From Devosia sp. RR2S18 (GTDB lineage Bacteria; Pseudomonadota; Alphaproteobacteria; Rhizobiales; Devosiaceae), in the NCBI RefSeq assembly GCF_030177755.1, contig NZ_CP126539.1, positions 2,814,001 to 2,878,000 on the forward strand: a stretch of DNA of 64,000 nt, given 5' to 3'. Positions 37,213 through 45,151 of this stretch are shown one piece after another. Numbering within the stretch: the first letter of the stretch is position 1; the number at the start of each line of letters is the position of its first letter. The notes beneath the pieces were generated by a model that made no database searches, had not been told where the DNA came from, and saw only the letters and a list, made by a program, of their open reading frames with translations. The translations under genes were made by a program, and so were the position numbers.

Positions 37213-38205
37213 TCACGCCTCCTCGTCGGGAATGGTCACCACGATGCGCCGGTTGAGCCGCTTCCCTGCTTCGGTCTCATTGTCGGCCACGGGCTGCGTT
37301 TCGCCGTTACCGACGGCATAGAGGCGCTGCGGTTCGATGCCGCGGGCAACAAGGCCGGCAACAACAGCTTCGGCGCGAGCAACCGAGAGGGCAAGGTTCT
37401 TGCGGTCATCGCCGGCGGCATCGGTATGACCTTCAATGTAGACCGCGGAGGCGGTGCAGTTCTTCAGGTCGGCCGCCAATTCGTCCAACGCCAGTTCAGA
37501 ACTTGGGGTAACGGCTGCGGAGCCAGACCGGAAGAGAATGGCGTTGCGGGAGGAGAATTCTTCTAGCGCCGATCGGCACTCTCCAGAATTGGAGAGTGGA
37601 ATTTCGGAAGCTGCGGTGACTTGCACAAGTTCCGCAGCAACGCTTTCGGCGGCAGGGAGGAGGCCACTCTCGACGGCTGCAGCAGCTTCTTTCGGCAGAG
37701 AGATCTCGGCACGCACCAGAACCACACCTGGTGGGACGCCGGCGTCCAGCAGCTCCTGCAATGCCTGGTGGTCGGCGGGCGAGCGCGCCATGCCGGTGAT
37801 AGAAATGACGTTCTCGCGGAGGGCAAAACGACCTTCGCTTAGATAATCAAGAACACCAAGACCGAAGGTGGTTGCGCTTTGATAGACAGCCGGTTCACCG
37901 CTGCCGAGTTGCAGCCAGTGGATATCGGCACCCTCTCGTTCGGCGAACGCCCGGCGGATTGCCTCGCTCGGTGCATAGCCATCGAACACAATGACGCCAG
38001 CGGGTTGGCGAGTTGCGCTCATCCAATAATCTTCTACCCGCAGCGCTTCGAAGGTGACAAAGGAACTGCTGTGGGTGAGTTCTGCTGGAGGCGTGGTGTC
38101 GGTTGCTTGCCCGAAAGCGGGGGACTGCATCAGCAGTGCCAAGTTGATCCCCCCCATGACTGTCGCGATGGTCAATCCGCGTTTTGATCCTGCCGACGGC
38201 TTCAT
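37213..38205 (-). CDS. OmpA-family envelope protein with BON-like domain
   Basis: A 330-residue exported protein. After a signal peptide (to about residue 32) comes a region with BON-like text (FALRENVISITGMARSPADHQALQELL, about residues 125-152). The C-terminal OmpA domain (from about 215) holds FRSGSAAVTPSSELALDELAADLK and GHTDAAGDDRKNLALSVARAEAVVAGLVARGI, which binds peptidoglycan. There is no obvious beta-barrel, so it is probably a periplasmic or lipid-independent peptidoglycan-associated protein. Convergent with the hydrolase gene, with 4 bases between stops. Confidence 0.85.
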   Translation of the reverse strand: MKPSAGSKRGLTIATVMGGINLALLMQSPAFGQATDTTPPAELTHSSSFVTFEALRVEDYWMSATRQPAGVIVFDGYAPSEAIRRAFAEREGADIHWLQLGSGEPAVYQSATTFGLGVLDYLSEGRFALRENVISITGMARSPADHQALQELLDAGVPPGVVLVRAEISLPKEAAAAVESGLLPAAESVAAELVQVTAASEIPLSNSGECRSALEEFSSRNAILFRSGSAAVTPSSELALDELAADLKNCTASAVYIEGHTDAAGDDRKNLALSVARAEAVVAGLVARGIEPQRLYAVGNGETQPVADNETEAGKRLNRRIVVTIPDEEA

Positions 38206-38431
38206 GCTTGCTCCAGCGTCGATGACTGCCGATCGAATCTAGATGAAAAAAGGGTGATTCACGACCGGGTGTGAGCAGCCATGGAGTCGCAGCAACGCCG
38301 CTCTCAACCGCTAGCGATCATCCGAGGGCGATGCAAAAAACGAGTGGAGCGAAGGAGGAAGGGTGCTGCCGAGCAGCACTCGGACGGGTTGGCAAGCTTG
38401 AGTGATAGCAGGCGGGAGTTACAAACGGAAA

Positions 38432-38452
38432 AGGCCCGGCAGTGCCGGGCCT
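38432..38452 (-). terminator. Terminator after the acidic secreted protein gene
   Basis: AGGCCCGGC (38432-38440) pairs with GCCGGGCCT (38444-38452), 3-base loop, followed on the minus strand by TTTTCCGTTT. It lies 25 bases past the stop at 38477. Confidence 0.8.
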
Positions 38453-38476
38453 CCTGCATATCGATACAGGCCGTGC

Positions 38477-38812
38477 TTAGTTCGTAAGCGAGTCGGCGCC
38501 GCTATCGTCGGCATCAACGGTGCCATCAATCGCGCCATCGCCGATGCCGGTGAATTCGCCGTCCTCGCATTCATCAACGGGGATCTGGCCGTCATCGAGG
38601 TCGCCGCCGTCCATATCGTCATCACCCTCGTCCACCAGGGACTCGCCCGTGGGAGTGGCAACCCCGCTCTCGGTCTCGACGCCTTCGGTGTTGATGGGGC
38701 AACCCTCGACGACGGGTTCGAGGAGAGTGGTGGCATCCTGAGCAAGAGCTACGCTCGACATCCCGAGCGAGAGAGCGGCAGCAGTTGCAAGTGCAAAAAT
38801 AGAAGACTTCAT
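38477..38812 (-). CDS. Acidic, Asp/Glu-rich secreted protein
   Basis: A 111-residue precursor: signal peptide (MKSSIFALATAAALSLGMSSVALA) then a strongly acidic mature part rich in Asp, Glu and Gly (GDDDMDGGDLDDGQIPVDE). Two cysteines may form a disulfide. The D-rich segments might bind cations but no complete EF-hand loop is present. GTGGAGATCAAAACC before ATG 38812 supports the start. Family not recognised; function unknown. It is a single gene with its own terminator. Confidence 0.75.
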   Translation of the reverse strand: MKSSIFALATAAALSLGMSSVALAQDATTLLEPVVEGCPINTEGVETESGVATPTGESLVDEGDDDMDGGDLDDGQIPVDECEDGEFTGIGDGAIDGTVDADDSGADSLTN

Positions 38813-39132
38813 GGTTTTGATCTCCACGCTGTTTGAGCCAGTAGCGGCTTGATCAGGAAACGTTACGCTCCGGATTTCGATCCCATAAAATTTCCTGGAA
38901 CCGAAGCACGTCTCCGGGGTTACGCGCAGTCGGCGCATTGGTCAGCGGTCCTCATTCTGTCCCGGGCTGGCACTGCTGGACAGATTTGTTAGCGGAGAGC
39001 TTACCGCAAGCACCCTGAGCGCGACATCATCAACTTCTAAGTCCTCTGCAGCCCAGCTGTGCCTAAGAAATAGCGCTCAAAGAAAAGGCCCAGCGTGAGC
39101 TGGGCCTTCCATAAGTGGTCGTGATCCGAGGA
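38813..39132. other. Intergenic region between porin terminator and acidic-protein gene
   Basis: About 320 bases holding the porin terminator at its left end and the promoter of the acidic protein at its right end. I see no other gene or structure. Confidence 0.4.
39085..39108 (-). terminator. Terminator after the porin gene
   Basis: AGGCCCAGC (39086-39094), loop GTGA, GCTGGGCCT (39099-39107), then TTTTCTTTG on the minus strand. A strong rho-independent terminator 25 bases after the porin stop. Confidence 0.88.
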
Positions 39133-40533
39133 TTACTCGAACGACTTGGCAGCCTTGAAGGTAACCTTGTAGGCTTCGGTGCTGAACACTTCGCCCTTGA
39201 GCGAGGAGGTGAAACCACCGCCAGGAGCCCAAGCGAGTTCGGCAGCGCCGTAGTACACGGTGTCGTCGATACCAGTGGTGGAGGTGTCGTCAGCGGTGAT
39301 GGCGTCAACGCCGTCGCCGAAGTAGGCACCGACTTCACCGGTCAGCTTGATGGTCTCGGTGACCGCAGCAACAGCCTGGAGGGCAACCTGGGTCGTGTCG
39401 AGATCATAGAGGTCGTCGTAGAAGTAACGAGCGCCAAGGTTGATCGCAACGCCTTCGGTGACCGCAACGCCGACCGAACCGCCGACGCCGTAATCGGTGT
39501 AATCGCCAAGGGCGCCGTCTTCGACATTGGCAACTTCACCCGAAAGAGCGATCTTGAAGAGGTCGAAGGTGGCTTCGGCGCTGACCAGTGCGTTGAGGAC
39601 GTCGATGTCAGCGAAGTTACGATCTTCCCAGTAGCCAACAGCGCCACGGACCTTGAACACGTCAAAGGTACCGCTTGCGCCAGCATGCACGAACCAGGAT
39701 TCGACGTCGCCGTCGAGAATACCCAGGGCAGCACCGGTGACGTGTGCAGTTACGCCCGCACCAGCGTAGCTTACCACGCCGACAAGCGTGCCATGACGAG
39801 AAGTGTTAGCAACTTCAGCAGAATCGAAGGTGCTATCGCCGTTCAGGTTCTCAAGACCAACACCGACGCTAACGCCGTTGCCAAGGTCCGAGACAACCTG
39901 GATCACGTGACCACCAAGATAGGTGGTGTCGCCGTCAACAAGAATACCCTTGCCGTCGATAGCATCGGAGTTGAACAGGCCGAGGAAGTTGAAAGGTTCG
40001 TCATCGGACAGGTTAGCGATCGAGCCCTTGCGGCCAGCCATGATTACAGTGGCGTCACCGATCGAAACATAAGCTTCGTCGATCTGAACGCCATCGAACT
40101 TGCCGTCGTTGTCGGGAGTTGAAACGTCCACACCTGCTGCGGTCACCGTGTTGTTCACGCGCGTGATGTCGGTTTCTTTCAGCTTGATCACGGCGCTGGC
40201 AGGACCGAAGTCGCTCGGTGCAGTACCAACGAACTTCAACCAAGCTTCGACCTTGGTCGCCCAGTCGGCATCGCCATCGTTCACGGGAACCTTGCGAGTA
40301 CCATCGAATGTCCGCGCAACAGCGTCTTCGGTGCGGTAGTCGCCCCAGATGAATTCGTAGGAAACGCCACCGGTGATCTGCAGGCAGTTGGTGTCGGACG
40401 ACAGGGTCAGGCCCGAAAGACCGAGGGTATCGCAGACGTCAAGCGACGTCAGAACGCCGAGATCGGCAGCATAGCCTGCGGTCGAAAGACCAGCAGCGGC
40501 AACAGAACCGAGGATAAGGCTCTTGAGTTTCAT
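39133..40533 (-). CDS. Porin of the alphaproteobacterial Porin_2 family
   Basis: A 466-residue outer-membrane channel protein. The signal peptide MKLKSLILGSVAAAGLSTAGYA is followed by the two early cysteines (DVCDTLGLSG and DTNCLQITGGVSYEF) typical of Porin_2 proteins such as Brucella Omp2b. The rest is alternating beta strands, ending YKVTFKAAKSFE with the terminal aromatic signal for BAM. ATTTGGAGGTCAACTA before ATG 40533 is a strong ribosome site; an open frame upstream is not part of the protein. A perfect CtrA-type TTAA-N7-TTAA box lies about 260 bases upstream. Confidence 0.93.
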   Translation of the reverse strand: MKLKSLILGSVAAAGLSTAGYAADLGVLTSLDVCDTLGLSGLTLSSDTNCLQITGGVSYEFIWGDYRTEDAVARTFDGTRKVPVNDGDADWATKVEAWLKFVGTAPSDFGPASAVIKLKETDITRVNNTVTAAGVDVSTPDNDGKFDGVQIDEAYVSIGDATVIMAGRKGSIANLSDDEPFNFLGLFNSDAIDGKGILVDGDTTYLGGHVIQVVSDLGNGVSVGVGLENLNGDSTFDSAEVANTSRHGTLVGVVSYAGAGVTAHVTGAALGILDGDVESWFVHAGASGTFDVFKVRGAVGYWEDRNFADIDVLNALVSAEATFDLFKIALSGEVANVEDGALGDYTDYGVGGSVGVAVTEGVAINLGARYFYDDLYDLDTTQVALQAVAAVTETIKLTGEVGAYFGDGVDAITADDTSTTGIDDTVYYGAAELAWAPGGGFTSSLKGEVFSTEAYKVTFKAAKSFE

Positions 40534-40996
40534 TAGTTGACCTCCAAAGTCAGTCATTTTGTGCCGGTTACCCAGCGGCTTGTCGAAACGCGACCACACT
40601 ATCGTGGTGCAGTGTGTTGCCGTCGCGCTGCGACCGACAAACGATCCCATGCATGGATTCGCAAGACCCACTCTACGCATCGGGAAAAGCGGCGCAATTG
40701 GGCAGAAGGGGTTTCGGCGCTGCCACAATGTGGTTGCGAAGTGGCTGTTGCAGATTCAGCACAGATTTGGAAACGACCTGTTAAGAATAGTTAATGAAGC
40801 CTTAATAGGGCTGCCGAAGAGGCGGCTTCCAAGGGGCTTTCGTGCTGGTGCATGCGTAAAGTAGTGGCTTTGTCGGCCCCGCATCCAAGCCGGCAAGGCC
40901 GAACTCGGCTGGGTAGAATTGTGGAGAGATTTCGGCAGTCTGATGTTCGGGCGCCCGGCACTGGGGAGCAGTTTCCGACTCTGGCGGACAGATCCA
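40534..40996. other. Porin upstream region
   Basis: About 460 bases between the porin start and the nagA stop, without a gene I can support. It contains a TTAA-rich patch (40781-40805) with a CtrA-like box and is otherwise unremarkable. Confidence 0.45.
40791..40805. promoter_or_regulatory. CtrA-like box upstream of the porin
   Basis: TTAA, seven bases (TGAAGCC), TTAA: the exact CtrA consensus. A further TTAA lies 6 bases before it. CtrA is the cell-cycle regulator of alphaproteobacteria. The site is about 260 bases from the porin start, so a regulatory link is plausible but distant. Confidence 0.4.
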
Positions 40997-42157
40997 CTAG
41001 TTGGTTGACCAGACCTTTTTGCCATTGATCCAGGTGGTTCGAACTTCTCGTCCGGGAGAAAGCTGGACGAAGTTGGCCCGAGCGCCGGGGCGGAGGTGTC
41101 CGTGTTGCGCGTCAATGCCGAGCGCGCGCGACGGAACAAGGGACGCCATATTGAGAGCCGTCTCTAGGGGCAACCCCATGTGAGAGTGCATGAACTCGAC
41201 AGCATCGATCATGTCGAGATCGGCGCCGGCGAGGGTACCGTCTGCGAGGCGCAGGGCCCCGTCGGCGCGGGTGATGGTGCGACCGTTGAGGGTCAGTTCA
41301 GCAATGTCGGTGCCGGTCTGCGACATGGAATCGGTAACGAGGAAAATGTGTTCGGCGCCTTTGGCGGCAAGTGCGACCTGGATGCTGGCGGGGTGGACGT
41401 GAATGCCGTCGGCGATGAGACCCGCATAGATGGTGGGGTGAGCAAGGGTAGCGCCGACGACGCCGGGCTCACGGCTGCCCAGTTGGCTCATGGCATTGAA
41501 GAGGTGCGTGGTCATGGTGGCGCCGGCTTCGAAGGCAGCGCTGGCAGTGGCGTGAGTGGCGTCGGAGTGGCCGAGGCTGACGATGATCCCAGCGCCGGCT
41601 AACGCGCTGATTTGCTGTGAATCTACGGTTTCGGAGGCGACGGTGCAGAGCAGGTTGGGAAGCACCTGGCGGGCGGCGACGAGGCGGTCGAGGTCGGCAT
41701 CGGTCATCGGGCGGATGAGGGCGGGGTCGTGTGTGCCCTTGCGGGGTAGCGAGAGATGCGGGCCTTCCAAGTGGAGTCCGAGAAAACCCGGAAGTGCTTG
41801 TTCTGCTGCAGCTTTCCCCGCGGCGATGGCGGCGGTGTTGATCTCGACGGAGTCGGTAATCAGGGTCGGCAGGAGCGCCGTGGTGCCGAACTGGGCATGG
41901 GCGGCGATGATGGTGCGGATGGCCGAGAGGCTGGGATCGTTATTGAACAGGACCCCGCCACCACCGTTGACCTGGAGGTCGACGAAGCCCGGCGCCACAA
42001 AGCCACCTTCGAGATGAACGGTTTCCGACCGCGCCGGCACCGCATCTGAATGCACAATCGCGGCGACATGGCCGAACTCGATGAGCAGAGCAGCATTGTC
42101 ATGCCACTCGAACCCATCAAAGATGCGCGGGGCGACAACCGCCAGCAGATCACTCAT
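40997..42157 (-). CDS. nagA: N-acetylglucosamine-6-phosphate deacetylase
   Basis: NagA removes the acetyl group from GlcNAc-6-phosphate, giving glucosamine-6-phosphate. The 386-residue amidohydrolase has FVDLQVNGGGGVLFN, the metal site GLHLEGPHLSLPRKGTHDP, SLGHSDATHATASAAFEAGATMTTHLFNAM and the catalytic Asp in FLVTDSMSQTGTD. ATG 42157 overlaps the SIS gene stop by 4 bases, showing coupling. Frame upstream of 42157 lies inside that gene. It works in the amino-sugar pathway with the deaminase. Confidence 0.95.
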   Translation of the reverse strand: MSDLLAVVAPRIFDGFEWHDNAALLIEFGHVAAIVHSDAVPARSETVHLEGGFVAPGFVDLQVNGGGGVLFNNDPSLSAIRTIIAAHAQFGTTALLPTLITDSVEINTAAIAAGKAAAEQALPGFLGLHLEGPHLSLPRKGTHDPALIRPMTDADLDRLVAARQVLPNLLCTVASETVDSQQISALAGAGIIVSLGHSDATHATASAAFEAGATMTTHLFNAMSQLGSREPGVVGATLAHPTIYAGLIADGIHVHPASIQVALAAKGAEHIFLVTDSMSQTGTDIAELTLNGRTITRADGALRLADGTLAGADLDMIDAVEFMHSHMGLPLETALNMASLVPSRALGIDAQHGHLRPGARANFVQLSPGREVRTTWINGKKVWSTN

Positions 42158-43194
42158 ACGGTTTCGGTGACCTTTTTCAGCATTGGGGGCTCGTCGGGGT
42201 TGAGACCGCGATGGCGCGCCAGGGCTTCGACAAAGCCATAGAAGGAGACGACCAGCGCCAGCGGATCGGTGAGCGGATGGCCGGTTGCGGCAAAGGGGAG
42301 CTTGCGCGCATCGCCTGATATATCGCTGGTAAGGAAGGCGAGTGCCCCCTGCCCGGCGAGGTTGTGAGCCATGCCGGCAACCGACCATTCGGCGGCGTCG
42401 CGAGCAGCAAGCCCGAGGACGGGGTAACCGGGCGTGACGATGGAAACGGGACCGTGCATGACCTCGGCGGAGCTGTAGGCCTCCCCTTGGATGCCGCAAG
42501 TCTCCTTGAACTTGAGGGCCGCCTCATTGGCGATGGCCCAGGCGGGACCGCGACCGAGCACATAAAGCGCTTTCTGCCCGTCGAGAGCCGTGACCATGTC
42601 GGACCAGTCGCAGGCGACTGCCTGGCTGAGAGATTGGGGGAGATTGTCGACAGCCTCGCCCAAGGCCGTGTCGCCACTCCAGCGCGCCAGGAGGGCCAAG
42701 CCGGCAACGACGGAACTGGCGAAGGTCTTGGTCGCAGCGACGCTCTTTTCCACGCCCGCGTGCAGATCAACGGTGAACTCGGCCGTCTCAGCCAGCGGCG
42801 AGCCAGCGGTGTTGGTGATGGCGATGGTGGTGGCGCCGGAGCGGCGGGCGGACTGGGCCATGCCCACGATATCGGGCGACTTGCCGGATTGGGAGATCGC
42901 GATAGTGGCGGCGCGGTCGAGCTTGAGATCCTTGCCATATATGGAGGCGATGGAAGGGCCGACCGAAGCGACCGGCAGGCCAAGCGTCAGCTCGATAGCG
43001 TATTTGAGATAGGAGGAGGCGTGATCCGACGAACCGCGGGCCACGGTAGTGACGAGCAGGGGATCGCGTTCGCGTAGCGCGGCAGCGGCTTGGTCCAGCA
43101 CTGGTCCTGAATTCTGCAGAAAGCGCGCGACGGCCGCGGGGATTTCCTCGACCTCGCGACGCATATGCGTGGTGGCGGTGGTGGGCAAAGTCAC
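42154..43194 (-). CDS. SIS-domain glucosamine-6-phosphate deaminase (NagB-II type)
   Basis: A 346-residue protein with two sugar-isomerase (SIS) domains like the C-terminal part of GlmS but without the glutaminase domain. Such NagB-II proteins convert GlcN-6-P to fructose-6-P and ammonia. TVARGSSDHASSYLKYAIE, TIAISQSGKSPDIVGMAQSAR and NTAGSPLAETAEF make the first SIS domain; ANEAALKFKETCGIQGEAYSSAEVMHGP the second. Position before nagA and after the GntR regulator supports this role over an AgaS-type isomerase. It is a prediction. Confidence 0.82.
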   Translation of the reverse strand: MTLPTTATTHMRREVEEIPAAVARFLQNSGPVLDQAAAALRERDPLLVTTVARGSSDHASSYLKYAIELTLGLPVASVGPSIASIYGKDLKLDRAATIAISQSGKSPDIVGMAQSARRSGATTIAITNTAGSPLAETAEFTVDLHAGVEKSVAATKTFASSVVAGLALLARWSGDTALGEAVDNLPQSLSQAVACDWSDMVTALDGQKALYVLGRGPAWAIANEAALKFKETCGIQGEAYSSAEVMHGPVSIVTPGYPVLGLAARDAAEWSVAGMAHNLAGQGALAFLTSDISGDARKLPFAATGHPLTDPLALVVSFYGFVEALARHRGLNPDEPPMLKKVTETV

Positions 43195-43985
43195 TGTTTG
43201 CTGGCTCCGTTTATGTGTGTATCGCCAAGGCGCAGCTCGGCCACGAAATCATAGGTGTCGCCACGGTAGATCGAGCGGGTGAATTCGATCACGCGCCCCG
43301 AGGCAAGATAAGATGTGCGTTCGATGTGAAGCCCGGCGGCACCGACCGGCACTTGCAGCAGCTGGGCGTTCTCTTCATCGAGATTGGCGGCTCGAATGCG
43401 CTGGATGGCGCGCACCGGCCGGCTGCCGGCCTTGTCCAAATGCCTGTAAAGTGAATCGGTTACGGACTCAGGATCAGGCAAGACGCGAGACGAGAGGCTG
43501 GCCCGCTCGATGGCCAGCGGCACGTCGCCGGTGAGCCGAAGGCGGGCGATGCGGGCGACCTGCTCGCCCGGCGAGAGGGCGAGAATAATCGTTTCTTCGG
43601 GTGAAGGCAGATAGAGGCCGCGATCCAGCCAGTCGGCGCGAACGGCCATGCCGCGGCGCGCCATATCCTCGGTGAAGGAGGTTAGTTGGGAGAGCGACTG
43701 CTCGACGCGCTGGGTCTGCGGCGCAACGAAGGTGCCCGAGCCGTGGCGCTGCACCAGCACCCCATCCTTGACCAATTGCAGCACCGCCTTACGGACGGTG
43801 ACGCGCGACACATCGACCTTCTGCGCCAAATCGCGTTCGGACGGCAGCGCATCGCCGGGATTGATATCGCCGCGGTGGATGGCGTCCTCAATCCAACGCT
43901 TAAGCTGCAGATAAAGCGGTCCACCAGGCGGCAGCGCAACGGGGCCATCAGCAAAGAAGGCGTTGGACAACTCTGCCACCGTCAC
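43191..43985 (-). CDS. GntR/HutC-family regulator (NagR-like)
   Basis: A 264-residue repressor. An N-terminal winged helix (PLYLQLKRWIEDAIHRGDINPGDALPSERDLAQKVDVSRVTVRKAVLQLVKDGVLVQRHGSGTFV) is followed by a UTRA effector domain (PEETIILALSPGEQVARIARLRL and later). In this family the effector is often a phosphorylated amino sugar. It overlaps the SIS gene by 4 bases and is divergent from murQ, with a palindrome between them that it may bind. Assignment to NagR is from context. Confidence 0.85.
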   Translation of the reverse strand: MTVAELSNAFFADGPVALPPGGPLYLQLKRWIEDAIHRGDINPGDALPSERDLAQKVDVSRVTVRKAVLQLVKDGVLVQRHGSGTFVAPQTQRVEQSLSQLTSFTEDMARRGMAVRADWLDRGLYLPSPEETIILALSPGEQVARIARLRLTGDVPLAIERASLSSRVLPDPESVTDSLYRHLDKAGSRPVRAIQRIRAANLDEENAQLLQVPVGAAGLHIERTSYLASGRVIEFTRSIYRGDTYDFVAELRLGDTHINGASKQ

Positions 43986-44055
43986 TGTTCCCCCACCATG
44001 TTTGCCCCGACGTGTAGTATTCCGAATTCCTCCGCCCGTGTTCAGGCGGCGCGGC

Positions 44056-44078
44056 GGTATAATACCAATAAAATACCA
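44056..44078. promoter_or_regulatory. Candidate operator for the GntR regulator
   Basis: GGTATAATACC (44056-44066) is a perfect inverted repeat, and its ATACCA arm is repeated 11 bases further on (44073-44078), one helical turn away. It lies between the divergent starts of the regulator and murQ, the right place for shared repression. Confidence 0.5.
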
Positions 44079-44225
44079 TTCACCAAGCCCCCGCCCGCAA
44101 ATTTCTATGCCGTCAGGCAGTGGTGAGAGGGCTGGAGCAGGAGAAGGGGCTTAGGCGTACTTACTCCTGAATGCGGCTGGACAAGTGGTATGTTTTTGGC
44201 ATTATCCGCGCCGATCGGAGTTCCC

Positions 44226-45128
44226 ATGAGCCAACGCCAAACCGAACTGAGCCATCCGCGCGCCCAAGGCATCGACACCCTGCCTGCCGAAGAGGCCCTG
44301 ATGATCCTGGCAGAGGGCCAAGCCGAGGCTGCACTGGCGGCGCAAAAGGCCGTGCCGGAAATTGCCAGGGGCGCCAAGCTGGCTGCCGACGCAATCCAGG
44401 TGGGTGGGCGGCTGATCTATGCGGCGGCGGGCAGTTCGGGGCTGATGGCTCTAGCAGATGCGCTGGAACTGCCGGGCACCTTTGGAATCGCCCGCGAGCA
44501 GGTGGTGGTTCTATTCGCCGGCGGTGCGGCTGCGCTAACTCATCTTGAAGGTGGCCCGGAAGATGATGCCGAGGCGGCCCGCAAGGAAGTCGAAGATTTG
44601 GGCGTAGGTGCAGGAGACTGCCTCATCGGCGTTACGGCGAGCGGCAGTACCCCCTACCCGCTGGCTGCAGTTCAGGCAGCGCGCGCTGCGGGAGCGGCGA
44701 CGATCGGCATCGCCAACAATGAAGGGGCAACGCTGTTCGAGCATGTGGATGTTGCCATCTGCCTGCCGACGCCGGCCGAGGTGATCGCCGGGTCCACCCG
44801 GATGGGCGCGGGAACGGCCCAGAAGATCGCGCTCAATATGCTCTCCACCCAAATGGCGATGCTGCTGGGCCATGTGCATGACGGCATGATGGTCAATGTC
44901 GTTGCCGACAACATCAAGCTGCGTGATCGTGCCAAGCGGATGGTGGCAGCGATCAGCGGGACTGACGAAGCCACCGCCGAGCGGGCGCTGGAAGCCACGG
45001 ATGGTGCGATCAAGCCGGCGGTGCTGATCGCAGCAGGCGCCCCTGGCTCGGATGAAGCGCAGCGGCTGCTCGAGGAGAGCGAAGGGCATCTGCGCCCGGC
45101 CCTGGAGCGATTGTCGCCCATAGCCTAG
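44226..45128 (+). CDS. murQ: N-acetylmuramic acid 6-phosphate etherase
   Basis: MurQ cleaves the lactyl ether of MurNAc-6-P, giving GlcNAc-6-P and D-lactate, in recycling or use of cell-wall sugars. The 300-residue SIS-fold protein has GGRLIYAAAGSSGLMALADALEL, the catalytic-Glu region FAGGAAALTHLEGGPEDD, GVTASGSTPYPLAAV and GSTRMGAGTAQKIALNMLST. ATG 44226 has GGAG 5-8 bases upstream. Its product feeds nagA, transcribed divergently. Confidence 0.94.
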   Translation: MSQRQTELSHPRAQGIDTLPAEEALMILAEGQAEAALAAQKAVPEIARGAKLAADAIQVGGRLIYAAAGSSGLMALADALELPGTFGIAREQVVVLFAGGAAALTHLEGGPEDDAEAARKEVEDLGVGAGDCLIGVTASGSTPYPLAAVQAARAAGAATIGIANNEGATLFEHVDVAICLPTPAEVIAGSTRMGAGTAQKIALNMLSTQMAMLLGHVHDGMMVNVVADNIKLRDRAKRMVAAISGTDEATAERALEATDGAIKPAVLIAAGAPGSDEAQRLLEESEGHLRPALERLSPIA

Positions 45129-45151
45129 CGCTGCGGCGCCTGCCCTTCACA

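Noticed and set aside
42158..42499. N-terminal extension of nagA
   Set aside because: It lies inside the SIS gene in another frame; nagA homology and the 4-base overlap fix the start at 42157.
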